Origin: an uncultured Mycoplasma sp.
GTDB taxonomy: Bacteria; Bacillota_I; Bacilli_A; RF39; UBA660
Assembly (NCBI GenBank): GCA_902493595.1
Contig: CABUPU010000006.1
Span: 39,861-103,860 of the forward strand
Length of the DNA stretch: 64,000 bases
Direction: 5' to 3'
The notes below the pieces were generated by a model. It had not been told where the DNA came from and searched no databases. It worked only from the letters and a program-made list of their open reading frames with translations. Shown in pieces: positions 54,844-63,287 of this stretch (the stretch's first letter is position 1; the number at the start of each line of letters is the position of its first letter). The position numbers were made by a program, and so were the translations under genes.

Positions 54844-54921
54844 GTTGTTGAAGAAAGCAACAATTTTGATTAATTATCTAAGTAATTTATAAAAGAGAAT
54901 CACAATAGTGATTCTTTTTTA
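54844..54921 (+). ncRNA. Candidate small RNA, about 78 nt
   Basis: A 6-bp stem TTGTTG/CAACAA near the 5' end, a single-stranded AU-rich middle, then a perfect terminator stem AGAATCAC/GTGATTCT with T6. It has its own promoter and faces no gene on the same strand. No ribosome site is present. Confidence 0.5.
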
Positions 54922-54951
54922 TTTATTATATAAAAAGAAATAAAAAAAAAA

Positions 54952-54984
54952 AATCGGCTTCACAAAGCGAAGCACGATTTATTA
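54952..54984 (-). repeat. Hairpin unit after the first variable surface gene
   Basis: A 33-bp unit that matches 56135-56167 at 32 positions. It holds an AATCG-GCTTC/GAAGC-CGATT hairpin, and here a long T run follows on the minus strand, so it is a terminator. Its placement about 70 bp after the variable region also fits the cruciform seen after DGR targets. Confidence 0.8.
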
Positions 54985-56109
54985 TCCAAGCATTATTTTA
55001 TATGGATTACCCTCAGAACCATCTCCTGATATAACATATACATTAGATTTTAGATATAAGACTGGCCTAACTGCATAACCGACATACGCATTGCCGTAGT
55101 CGAGCCCGCCAGCGGAGTAGACGTAAACAGGGTAGGAAGCATTAGATGCAGTCATTGTCCATTCATAACCTTTTGTAAATAACCAATTATTTTTATAACC
55201 ATTATTCATTGCATAGCCATAATCACTTGCATACATTAAACCTATCTTTAAAGTAGTACTAGTTTGGCTTGATTTTTCTTTATCATATTGCGTTTTTCCC
55301 ACAGTTGATGATGAACCAGTAACCCCAATATTCCAATATACACCATTATATATCATATTATCATAGTCTCCACTTGAGGCTATACCATTTTGCGTATAAT
55401 CACACTTTGCAACTGGTTTTCTTGAACTGGCATAATATGAATAACAGTAGGATGCACAGGCACTATCATTTCTACTGTTAATTTGCCCTAGAAAGCATTC
55501 ATTTAGATTTTTTTGAATTGTACTTCCTACCCAAGTTGAACTAGATGTAGTATTTGCATTATAGACTAGTCCTCCAATTGAATCATTTTTTATTATTTTA
55601 ACAAGGCCATTATTATTCCATGTTTTACAAGTACTATCTGTATTTACAGCTGTACATACTGGTGTTTTACCAATTATTCTATAAAGCTCGCCATTATACC
55701 AAATATAATTATTTGGATTATTACCTTTATATCTAACTCCATATTCTGATTTATATAAAAGTCCATTGCCACTTACTTCTCCAGAAGTACTTGTTGTATT
55801 AACTACATTAGAAAGAAGTTTAGGACTACTTGTAAATGATACATTACAAGAAACATTTCCAGTTATATTCTTAATATCTAATTTCCAATTATCTACATCC
55901 CATACTCCATCAGCATTATCACAAGTTATATCTATTTGATATAAACCTTTACTAGGAAATGTATTAGATACTTTACCATTTACAAGTAATGCAATTGTAC
56001 TTCCATTAAACTCAAATGTCTTTTTAGGTTTATTACTAATTACTAATAAAGTACATATCATTATAACAATTAATGATATACATATAACAATTCTTTTATT
56101 ATTTTTCAT
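54982..56109 (-). CDS. Surface protein with DGR-like variable C-terminus, copy 1
   Basis: 375 residues. One membrane helix (about residues 7-25), a central region with paired cysteines (KTPVCTAVNTDSTCKTW), and the motif YKGNNPNNYIWYNGELYRIIG. The C-terminal domain has GLMYASDYGYA, WLFTKGYEWTMTAS, a variable segment, AVRPVLYL and GDGSEGNPYKI. It is a paralogue of 56169-57887 and, more distantly, of 61809-63224. The fold is probably lectin-like; the family name is not certain. The variable segment lies at 55076-55134. Confidence 0.75.
   Translation of the reverse strand: MKNNKRIVICISLIVIMICTLLVISNKPKKTFEFNGSTIALLVNGKVSNTFPSKGLYQIDITCDNADGVWDVDNWKLDIKNITGNVSCNVSFTSSPKLLSNVVNTTSTSGEVSGNGLLYKSEYGVRYKGNNPNNYIWYNGELYRIIGKTPVCTAVNTDSTCKTWNNNGLVKIIKNDSIGGLVYNANTTSSSTWVGSTIQKNLNECFLGQINSRNDSACASYCYSYYASSRKPVAKCDYTQNGIASSGDYDNMIYNGVYWNIGVTGSSSTVGKTQYDKEKSSQTSTTLKIGLMYASDYGYAMNNGYKNNWLFTKGYEWTMTASNASYPVYVYSAGGLDYGNAYVGYAVRPVLYLKSNVYVISGDGSEGNPYKIMLG
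55076..55134 (-). other. DGR-like variable region, copy 1
   Basis: Compared with 56260-56318 with no gaps, the stretch from 55076 to 55125 has 14 base differences in 9 codons. All fall at codon positions 1 or 2 and none at position 3. Variable codons all end in C or T. The segment is G+C-rich in an AT-rich genome and encloses the invariant GGCGGGCTCGACTAC. The 25 bp downstream (in coding sense) are identical. Confidence 0.7.
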
Positions 56110-56134
56110 TTAATAACCTCCATTTAATTTTCAA

Positions 56135-56167
56135 AATCGGCTTCACAATGCGAAGCACGATTTATTA
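56135..56167 (-). repeat. Hairpin unit after the second variable surface gene
   Basis: Second copy of the 33-bp unit; one base differs. Here the hairpin is followed by TTTTGAAAATT and then the ribosome site of the next gene, so it is not a strong terminator. Confidence 0.8.
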
Positions 56168-56168
56168 T

Positions 56169-57887
56169 TTACATTCCTAAAGTATATGGACTTGCTATTG
56201 AGCCATCACCAGATAATTTGTTAACATTAGATTGTAGATATAAGACTGGCCTAACTGCAAAACCGTGAAACGCACCGTAGTAGTCGAGCCCGCCATAGTT
56301 GTTGACGTTAACAAGGTTTGAAGAACTATTGGCTGTCATTGTCCACTCATAACCTTGACCGAATAGCCAATTATTAACCATTTGACTATTAGCACTTGAA
56401 TAGCCTAAATTCCCTGTGTAACCACTTATAGCATAGCCAAAATCACTTGCATACATAAGTCCTATCGAAGTATTTTCTGAAGTTTGTTTAATTATCTCTT
56501 TGGCATAAAAATTACTTGATGACAAACTATATGAACCAGCAATTCCAGTATTATAATAAACGCTTTCTACCATATTACCATAACTATCATTTTCATTAAT
56601 GCCATTTTGTGAATAATTACATACACCTTGAGTAGTTTGATAAGCATAACAGTATTTATCACAACCATCTTTTTTACCTAAATAACAAGTATTTAAAAGG
56701 CCTTGAATAGTGCTACCAATCCACACTATAGGATTTGATGAACTATAATTTGATTTATTATAAGCGTATGCTCCAATTGGGTCTGCTTTAATAATCTTTA
56801 CTCTGTTTTCCCATTTAGTACACTGTGCTTCACCTTGCTTAAATGATGTTCCATTAATAGTAGTATCCTCTGTTATAGGAGTTACCTCTAAACAAACTGG
56901 TACATAACCTATTATTCTCCATAACTCATTATTAAAGGATACATAGTTGTTAGGATTATTACCTTGATATCTATATTGCAGTGTATTATTATCTGTTACT
57001 TTTGTTATTACTCCATCTCCTGAAGTACCTTCGCCTGCTGTTATAACACTTGATAAAAGTGTTCCTGTAGTATTAGTTGTTTTTGTAAGAGTTGCACTAC
57101 CACCATCATTAACTCCATTTTTAATAGATATCATTCTATTAATATTATTCCAAGAAATATTTGAAGAAGTTATACCATTTAAATTAGATAATGAATAATT
57201 ACTATTAGGATTATTATATGGTAAATCTGTTACATTTATATTTATTTGATTAATAGCCTCTGTTTGATAACATGTTACATTTGTTACATTAAATGTACCT
57301 GAATAAGTTTTATTTATTAAATTAGATTGATCAAATGCTAAATTATAAAATTTTGTATTTATAGTCCAATTATGTACTGAAGGATTACCTTTTTTAGAAT
57401 TAGATATTTTAGCATTTTTTACAACAATCATATTTGCAGATGGAAAATCATCTTCACTCATAAATTCATTTTTACCTACTTCAGGTCCTATCACTTGTAA
57501 TGTAAATTCTTTAAAAGTGCCTGCTGTTTTAGTGGTATATTTATCAGATGAACTATCATAAGTAAAATTAATATCATAAGTACATGTTACTCCTGTTTTA
57601 GTGGTATTTGCATCTAAACTTACAGTTAATGTACTTGTATTACTAGCAATATAAGTAGTACTTGCTTCCTCAGTCATATTATAGGGATCTACAGTTATAG
57701 AAAAATTTGTTGTATTAGTATCTAGCACTGCATTATCTATTTTATTTGCATATATATTTACATTCATAATATTATTTGTATTTATATCAAATACTCCTAA
57801 ATATCCAAAAGATATTGCTATAGCAAGTACTAAAGTAACTACTACTGATAATATAATAATTTTCTTTTTTTTCTCTATTTTATCCAT
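56169..57887 (-). CDS. Surface protein with DGR-like variable C-terminus, copy 2
   Basis: 572 residues. One membrane helix (about residues 9-30) is followed by a Thr/Ser/Asn-rich exported domain (about 35-210), then a second part with YQGNNPNNYVSFNNELWRIIG, cysteines in the CYLGKKDGCDKYCYAY area, and the common C-terminal domain GLMYASDFGYA, WTMTANSS, variable segment and AVRPVLYL. Only 59 bp separate it from copy 1, and both are in one operon. The variable segment is at 56260-56318. Confidence 0.75.
   Translation of the reverse strand: MDKIEKKKKIIILSVVVTLVLAIAISFGYLGVFDINTNNIMNVNIYANKIDNAVLDTNTTNFSITVDPYNMTEEASTTYIASNTSTLTVSLDANTTKTGVTCTYDINFTYDSSSDKYTTKTAGTFKEFTLQVIGPEVGKNEFMSEDDFPSANMIVVKNAKISNSKKGNPSVHNWTINTKFYNLAFDQSNLINKTYSGTFNVTNVTCYQTEAINQININVTDLPYNNPNSNYSLSNLNGITSSNISWNNINRMISIKNGVNDGGSATLTKTTNTTGTLLSSVITAGEGTSGDGVITKVTDNNTLQYRYQGNNPNNYVSFNNELWRIIGYVPVCLEVTPITEDTTINGTSFKQGEAQCTKWENRVKIIKADPIGAYAYNKSNYSSSNPIVWIGSTIQGLLNTCYLGKKDGCDKYCYAYQTTQGVCNYSQNGINENDSYGNMVESVYYNTGIAGSYSLSSSNFYAKEIIKQTSENTSIGLMYASDFGYAISGYTGNLGYSSANSQMVNNWLFGQGYEWTMTANSSSNLVNVNNYGGLDYYGAFHGFAVRPVLYLQSNVNKLSGDGSIASPYTLGM
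56260..56318 (-). other. DGR-like variable region, copy 2
   Basis: Matches 55076-55134 with changes only at codon positions 1 and 2 over 56260-56309 (for example TTT for TAT, CAC for GTC, GGT for AAT, TAC for GGC, AAC for TCC). Several codons here are AAC, the usual template codon of DGRs, so this copy may be nearer to the template. Confidence 0.7.
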
Positions 57888-57984
57888 ATCTTTACATTCC
57901 TATCTTTACTAATTTATCATACCATAATAAAACTACTTTTCCAAGTAGTTAATCTATAAAAAATAAAAATTTAAGATGAAAATT

Positions 57985-58012
57985 AAAAAGGGATAGTTAG
58001 TCTACCCTTTTT
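57985..58012 (-). terminator. Terminator of ileS
   Basis: AAAAAGGGTAG/CTATCCCTTTTT stem with one bulge and a T run on the minus strand, overlapping the last codons of ileS. Confidence 0.7.
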
Positions 58013-61000
58013 AAATTTATACCAACATTATAATCATTTAATGTTAAATCTTTTTCTATAGAATCATCAAAATTAATTTCTATAGCAAGAGTTTCATTTT
58101 TAACATAATCTAGATTATCTTTAATAGAATTTGCAAACTCTTCATCTGCATTAACATCAATAATAATTCTATTATCAATATCAAAATTATTTTCCTTTCT
58201 AATTGCTTGTACTTTAGAAACAAATTCCCTAGCATTACCTTCTTTTTTAAGTGAATCAGTAATAACAGCATTAAGTATTACAAACTTACCATTATCCATA
58301 CCAATATCAAAGCCCTCTTTAGCATTATATCTAATATCAACTAAAGATGGATTAATTTCATATGTTTTATCATTAATATCTAAAGTAATATTTTCACCTT
58401 TTTGAATACTTTCAAGTTCTTTATCAGTTAAATTTAATAATTTTTCTTGATAAGCTTTCATGTCTTTACCAAATACTTTACCAGCTTCTTTAAAATTAGG
58501 TTTTACCTCAAAGTTCATATAAGTATTAATATCATTTATAAATTTAACCTCTTTAACATTTAATTCCTCTTTGATAAGAGATGTTAAATTATCAATAACA
58601 CTTTCATATTTTCCATCAATTAACACTTCACTAAGTGGTTGTCTTACTTTAATTTTATTTTCTTCTCTAGCATATCTACCTATAGAAATAAGATCTCTTA
58701 CTAAATCCATTTTTTCCTCTAAAGAAGGGTCTATTAAGCTTTCATTACAAACTGGGAAACTTGCTAAATGAACTGATTTTTCACTTGTTAAATTAGTATA
58801 AATTTCCTCAGAAACAAATGGTGCTATTGGAGCAATTAATTTACATAATCCACTTAATACTTCATAAGTAGTCATATATACACTTTTCTTTGAATTATTA
58901 AGTTTACTTCCCCAGAATCTATTACGATTACGTCTAATATACCAATTTGATAAATCATCTGATACAAAAGATGTAATATATTTAGTAACTTTATTTAAAT
59001 CATATTCAGAAAATGAATTTCTTACATTTTTAACTAAATTATTATATTTTGATAAAAGCCATTTATCAATTTCCTCTCTATCAGAGTAATCTACATTACA
59101 TTCATTTATATTAATATTATCTACATTTGCATACATTTGAAAGAATGAATATGTATTTTTTAAAGGATTAACAAATTTAGAATAAACTTCTTTTACACCA
59201 TCTTCATCAAATTTAAGTGGTGTCCATACTGGAGAAGCATAAAGCATATACCATCTAATAGAATCTGCTCCATATTTTTCCATAATAGCAATTGGGTCAA
59301 TAATATTACCTGTGGATTTACTCATCTTCTTACCATTTTTATCAAGCATCATATCATTTACTACAACATTTTTAAATGATGATTTACCGCTTATTATTGT
59401 ACTTATTACAAGTAGTACATAAAACCATCCACGAGTTTGGTCTACTCCCTCAGCAATAAAATCAGCAGGAAATTGACTTTCAAAAAGCTTTTTATTTTCA
59501 AATGGATAATGATACTGTGCATAAGGCATTGAACCTGAATCAAACCATACATCTAAAACATCTTTAACTCTATGCATTACACTGCCACATGAACAAGTCA
59601 TTGTAATATTATCTACATAAGGTCTATGAAGTTCCATATTTTTAATATCAATATCTTTTTCATTTGCTCTATTAGTTAATTCCTCTACGCTACCAATTAC
59701 ATCAAAATGATTACATTCATCACATACCCAAATAGGAAGAGGACATCCCCAATATCTATTTCTTGAAATACCCCAATCTATCATATTTTCAAGCCAGTTA
59801 TTAAATCTTTTTTGGCCTACATAATCAGGATACCAATTAATAGTTTTATTAGCCTCGATAATTTTATCTTTATAAGCAGTTGTTTTTACATACCAAGCTG
59901 GTTTTGCATAATAGATAAGTGGGCTTTTACATCTCCAACAATGAGGATAATCGTGAACCATTTTTATTTTCTTAAATAATTTATCATTTTCTTTTAAATA
60001 TTTAATAATATCTATCTCAAGGTCTTTATCCGTTACAAGGGTTCCTTTCCATGGACCAATTTTATATTTACCATCACTACCAACACTTTGAACAAATGAA
60101 ATTCCATTTTGAGTACATACTCTATTATCATCAGCACCATACGCAGGAGCAATATGAACTATTCCTGTACCATCTTCAGCAGTAACATAACAGTCCGCAA
60201 CAACAACAAAAGCTTTTCCCTCTACTTTTGCAAAAGGCATTAATTGTTCATACTCTGTTCCCACTAAATCAGTACCTTTAAATGATTCAAGAACTTTTAC
60301 ATCGTCTCCTAAAACTTTGCCTACTAAACTTTCACATAAAATGAATTTATAACCCATACTTTCAACTTTTACATAAGTTAAATTGGGATTTACACATGCA
60401 GCAACATTATCAAGAAGTGTCCAAGGAGTTGTAGTCCATACAAGCATATATTCATCTTTATTCTTTATTTTGAAAGGAACAATAACTGTATTTACGCTAT
60501 CTTCTTCATAACCTTGACTTACTTCATGTGATGCAAGTTCTGTTCCACATCTAGGACAATACGGAAGCACTTTAGAACCATAATAGATAAGTCCTTTTTC
60601 ATGCATAGTTTTTAAAATCCACCACTCAGATTCAATATAGTCATTACTACATGTAATATAAGGATTTTTAGTATCAATAAATTGCCCCATCATTTGAGTT
60701 ACTTTATCTACTTCATCAATATTTGTAGCGGTTTCTTTATTACATTCTTTACAGAAATTTTCTACACCAAACTTTTCAATATCAGCTTTACCTGAAAAAC
60801 CTAATTTTTTTTCAACATTAACCTCAATTGGAAGTCCGTGTGTATCAAGTCCTATTTTTCTAAGTACCTTTTTACCATTCATTACATTATACTTACAAAA
60901 AGCATCTTTAATCGTCTTTGCAAATACATGATGAATTCCTGGTTTAGCATTAGCATAAATTGGTCCATCATAAAATACAAAGTTTTCATCACCTTTTGTA

Positions 61001-61089
61001 GTTAATGATAAAATATTCTCTTTTTGCCAAGTATCTAAAATACTTTTTTCAACTTCATTAGTTTTTCTTTCATCTAATTTTTTAAACAT
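57997..61089 (-). CDS. ileS: Isoleucyl-tRNA synthetase (type-2-like)
   Basis: About 1030 residues. The catalytic HIGH motif appears as PGIHHVF in YDGPIYANAKPGIHHVFAK, and KMSKS as KKMSKSTGN. A CP1 editing domain (WTTTPWTLLDN) and two zinc-type cysteine pairs (CPRCGTE) are visible. The length and the LDTHGLPIEVNVEKKLG wording fit the eukaryote-like type 2 group. Start at 61089 has GGAGG 8 nt upstream; the ATG at 61104 overlaps it. A T-box leader controls it. Confidence 0.93.
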   Translation of the reverse strand: MFKKLDERKTNEVEKSILDTWQKENILSLTTKGDENFVFYDGPIYANAKPGIHHVFAKTIKDAFCKYNVMNGKKVLRKIGLDTHGLPIEVNVEKKLGFSGKADIEKFGVENFCKECNKETATNIDEVDKVTQMMGQFIDTKNPYITCSNDYIESEWWILKTMHEKGLIYYGSKVLPYCPRCGTELASHEVSQGYEEDSVNTVIVPFKIKNKDEYMLVWTTTPWTLLDNVAACVNPNLTYVKVESMGYKFILCESLVGKVLGDDVKVLESFKGTDLVGTEYEQLMPFAKVEGKAFVVVADCYVTAEDGTGIVHIAPAYGADDNRVCTQNGISFVQSVGSDGKYKIGPWKGTLVTDKDLEIDIIKYLKENDKLFKKIKMVHDYPHCWRCKSPLIYYAKPAWYVKTTAYKDKIIEANKTINWYPDYVGQKRFNNWLENMIDWGISRNRYWGCPLPIWVCDECNHFDVIGSVEELTNRANEKDIDIKNMELHRPYVDNITMTCSCGSVMHRVKDVLDVWFDSGSMPYAQYHYPFENKKLFESQFPADFIAEGVDQTRGWFYVLLVISTIISGKSSFKNVVVNDMMLDKNGKKMSKSTGNIIDPIAIMEKYGADSIRWYMLYASPVWTPLKFDEDGVKEVYSKFVNPLKNTYSFFQMYANVDNININECNVDYSDREEIDKWLLSKYNNLVKNVRNSFSEYDLNKVTKYITSFVSDDLSNWYIRRNRNRFWGSKLNNSKKSVYMTTYEVLSGLCKLIAPIAPFVSEEIYTNLTSEKSVHLASFPVCNESLIDPSLEEKMDLVRDLISIGRYAREENKIKVRQPLSEVLIDGKYESVIDNLTSLIKEELNVKEVKFINDINTYMNFEVKPNFKEAGKVFGKDMKAYQEKLLNLTDKELESIQKGENITLDINDKTYEINPSLVDIRYNAKEGFDIGMDNGKFVILNAVITDSLKKEGNAREFVSKVQAIRKENNFDIDNRIIIDVNADEEFANSIKDNLDYVKNETLAIEINFDDSIEKDLTLNDYNVGINLKRVD

Positions 61090-61104
61090 CTTTCTTTCCT
61101 CCAT

Positions 61105-61325
61105 TAAAAAAAGTGGTTACCAAAAGGGTGCATATAGCACGGTACCACCTTTATATTTAACTTATTATTCTTAATGCGAATTACACAGTTTACCCTATTT
61201 ACTTAGATAAACAACTCCCAAGTGATCTAAATTACTATTTTGTTATTAGCTTTCACCATACACTAACTCTCTTATTAACTTAATATGTAATTTCGTCTTG
61301 TTCATAGTTTTTCTCAAAACATATC
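61105..61325 (-). promoter_or_regulatory. T-box leader (tRNA-Ile sensing) of ileS
   Basis: On the minus strand: an AGAGAG...GGTGAAAGCTAA stem I region, a specifier ATC (isoleucine) in TTTAGATCACTTGGGAG, then the T-box sequence AAGGTGGTACCGTG. A terminator GGTGGTACC/GGTAACCAC with T7 follows, just before the ileS ribosome site. Uncharged tRNA-Ile would favour the antiterminator. Confidence 0.88.
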
Positions 61326-61431
61326 TAAATTATATGCTTTTTTTCATTAGTTGTCAACTAACATCTCATTTCAAAATCATAGTTTTATTAACAAATTCAT
61401 GTCTTATTTTGTCACTATATGTCGAATTACT

Positions 61432-61440
61432 TGATATAAT
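61432..61440 (+). promoter_or_regulatory. Extended -10 promoter of the small membrane protein
   Basis: TGATATAAT (extended -10), 112 nt before the ORF at 61552. No -35 at the right distance is clear. Confidence 0.5.
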
Positions 61441-61551
61441 ATTCTATCTGTGTATAATAACTACTCGAATGTGCAGGAATGGCGTTACCTCCTTAATTTT
61501 TTCGGGGTTTTGGGCAACCAAGATTTTTACTGGAGAAAGGAGGAACGGTAA

Positions 61552-61704
61552 ATGAGCAAGAAGAAACTCATTAGAGTACTATTTTTGATTATACTTTTAC
61601 AGTTTGGGGTTTATTATCCTGAATTTATAAAAGGCGCCATCCGTATCATAGTAGAATTTACATTGCTTGTAAAAAAGTTAATGTATATTATACTATTCGG
61701 ATAA
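61552..61704 (+). CDS. Small membrane protein with sequestered ribosome site (50 aa)
   Basis: 50 residues: a basic head (MSKKKLIRV), a hydrophobic helix (LFLIILLQFGVYY) and a second hydrophobic half (IIVEFTLLV to the YIILFG end). A strong AAAGGAGG lies 8 nt before the ATG, but leader bases 61483-61494 can pair with it over 11 bp with a single bulge. The same leader bases can also pair with 61725-61732 near the 3' end. This mRNA design is known from type I toxins. The peptide itself is not recognised. Confidence 0.6.
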   Translation: MSKKKLIRVLFLIILLQFGVYYPEFIKGAIRIIVEFTLLVKKLMYIILFG

Positions 61705-61715
61705 GCGCCAACTAT

Positions 61716-61757
61716 CTAAAAAATAGGTAACGTGATATCTTGTACGTTCACCTATTT
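61716..61757. terminator. Terminator shared by the small ORF and the surface gene at 61809
   Basis: AAATAGGTAACGT pairs with ACGTTCACCTATTT (one bulge). On the minus strand six T follow, so it ends the gene at 61809-63224; on the plus strand the U tract is weak. Confidence 0.7.
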
Positions 61758-61808
61758 ATAATATATCATTTATTTATATATTTATGCAAGTATCTTAACT
61801 TATATTTT

Positions 61809-63224
61809 TTATCCAATATGATATGGATTTGTTAATGTTCCTGTTCCTCCGACTATTTTTAGAATACTTGTGTCTAAATAGAAAGTTGGGCGAACAGCTA
61901 ATAAATTTTTGTCTACAATATACACACTACTTGATGAATATAAAGAATAAACAGCCGTAGGAGAAAAAGATATGTGAGAAAGACACCATTCATTTTTATT
62001 TGACCCCCAACTCGTAACTTGAGATGTATATAACCAATCATTATTTTTGCAATCAATATAAGCTGTTGTAACAAAATTATTTAATCCAGTACTTCTACAG
62101 GAAGTTTTGTTTTTTGTTTCTCCACCTACTGTAGCATATCCTAAATCACTAGGATACATCAAACCTATTGTTGCATATATGCTTTCAGGATTACCACTAT
62201 ATATTGTATCAGTACTTCTTTCATGTGTATAAAATAATGCTGTACTTTCTGATGGAGATACACCACCTAAATGCCATTTTGCATTTACTATTCCACTAGA
62301 TAATTTACTATTTACATTGGACATGCCTAACAAAGTAGTCAAATATGTTCCATTTAATTCTGTTTTAAGTGATGCTGTACTCCAATTATTTGATCCTGCT
62401 GAATTCCATGCTTTACCACTTGTACCACCATAATTATTTGTATCTATTACTTTTAAAAGTTTTTTAGTACCACTACTAGTTGTTCCATCAGTAGAATATT
62501 CTTCATCAAATAAACCTATTATTCTAAATAGTAATGAACTACTTGTGCAACTTCCACTTTTTTGATTATCTAAACAAATATAGTTATTTGGATTTGCTCC
62601 TTCATATCTAAGTCCATTCTCATCAAATATATCAGTATTATTTGCTACCATTAATGCTTCAAATGATGTTCCAAGTGATATTGTAAATTCTTTTGTAGTA
62701 ATATTTCCAGCACTATCTTTTACCAATAAATAATATGTTCCTTCAGTTGTAATGTTAATACTTAAGTTATAAGATGTTCCATTTATCGAAGTCCAATTTG
62801 TTGGTTCTATTGTATTACTAGAGCTTATTCCATAACTAGATAATCCTTTATCGTCTGTAAGTACTGCAGTAACTGTTGTATCATCAACATTTAAGTTAGA
62901 TATAATTGGTTTTTGTGTATCAATTATCTTATCAAAATATAATGAACATCTATCTGAACCTAAAAATGAAAATCCTATTTGTCCTGTTAAGTTATTATAA
63001 CTTACTACTTTTCCTCCATTTTCACATACAGTTTTTTCTTCATTTAAAACATAATTACCTTTTGGAATTTCATTAGAACTTACATATTCTCCAGAATCTT
63101 CTTTAATCATTATTGCTAAATTACTTTTTCTATTTGTTTTAATAGTTTTATTTTTATAAGTAATATTTAATATTACTACCCCTATAACAATAAATACGAA
63201 CAAGGTAAATACTAGGATTATCAC
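61809..63224 (-). CDS. Surface protein, third paralogue (no variable region)
   Basis: 471 residues. N-terminal membrane helix (about residues 1-22), then a domain with SGEYVSSNEIPKGNYVLNEEKTVCENGGKVVSYNNLTGQIGF, an Ig-like part (DTQKPIISNLNVDDTTVTAVLTDDKGL) and the common C-terminal domain YEGANPNNYICLDN, LLFRIIGL, GLMYPSDLGYA, AVRPTFYLD and GGTGTLTNPYHIG. The start is GTG at 63224 with no clear ribosome site, and the usual basic head is missing, so the N-terminus may be incomplete. Confidence 0.7.
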   Translation of the reverse strand: MIILVFTLFVFIVIGVVILNITYKNKTIKTNRKSNLAIMIKEDSGEYVSSNEIPKGNYVLNEEKTVCENGGKVVSYNNLTGQIGFSFLGSDRCSLYFDKIIDTQKPIISNLNVDDTTVTAVLTDDKGLSSYGISSSNTIEPTNWTSINGTSYNLSINITTEGTYYLLVKDSAGNITTKEFTISLGTSFEALMVANNTDIFDENGLRYEGANPNNYICLDNQKSGSCTSSSLLFRIIGLFDEEYSTDGTTSSGTKKLLKVIDTNNYGGTSGKAWNSAGSNNWSTASLKTELNGTYLTTLLGMSNVNSKLSSGIVNAKWHLGGVSPSESTALFYTHERSTDTIYSGNPESIYATIGLMYPSDLGYATVGGETKNKTSCRSTGLNNFVTTAYIDCKNNDWLYTSQVTSWGSNKNEWCLSHISFSPTAVYSLYSSSSVYIVDKNLLAVRPTFYLDTSILKIVGGTGTLTNPYHIG

Positions 63225-63260
63225 TTATCTTAGTATTTTTTATTAGAACTAAAATTTATT

Positions 63261-63287
63261 AAAAAAAAAGACTTAAATTAATAAGTC
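63261..63287 (-). terminator. Terminator of pduL
   Basis: GACTTA/TAAGTC stem with nine T on the minus strand, at the pduL stop. Confidence 0.75.

Noticed and set aside
54809..54921. The small RNA unit as the DGR template
   Set aside because: It has no sequence in common with the variable regions.
61298..61555. 85-residue plus-strand reading frame
   Set aside because: It runs through the T-box leader and the promoter and leader of the 50-residue ORF, has no ribosome site, and its end overlaps the real ribosome site.
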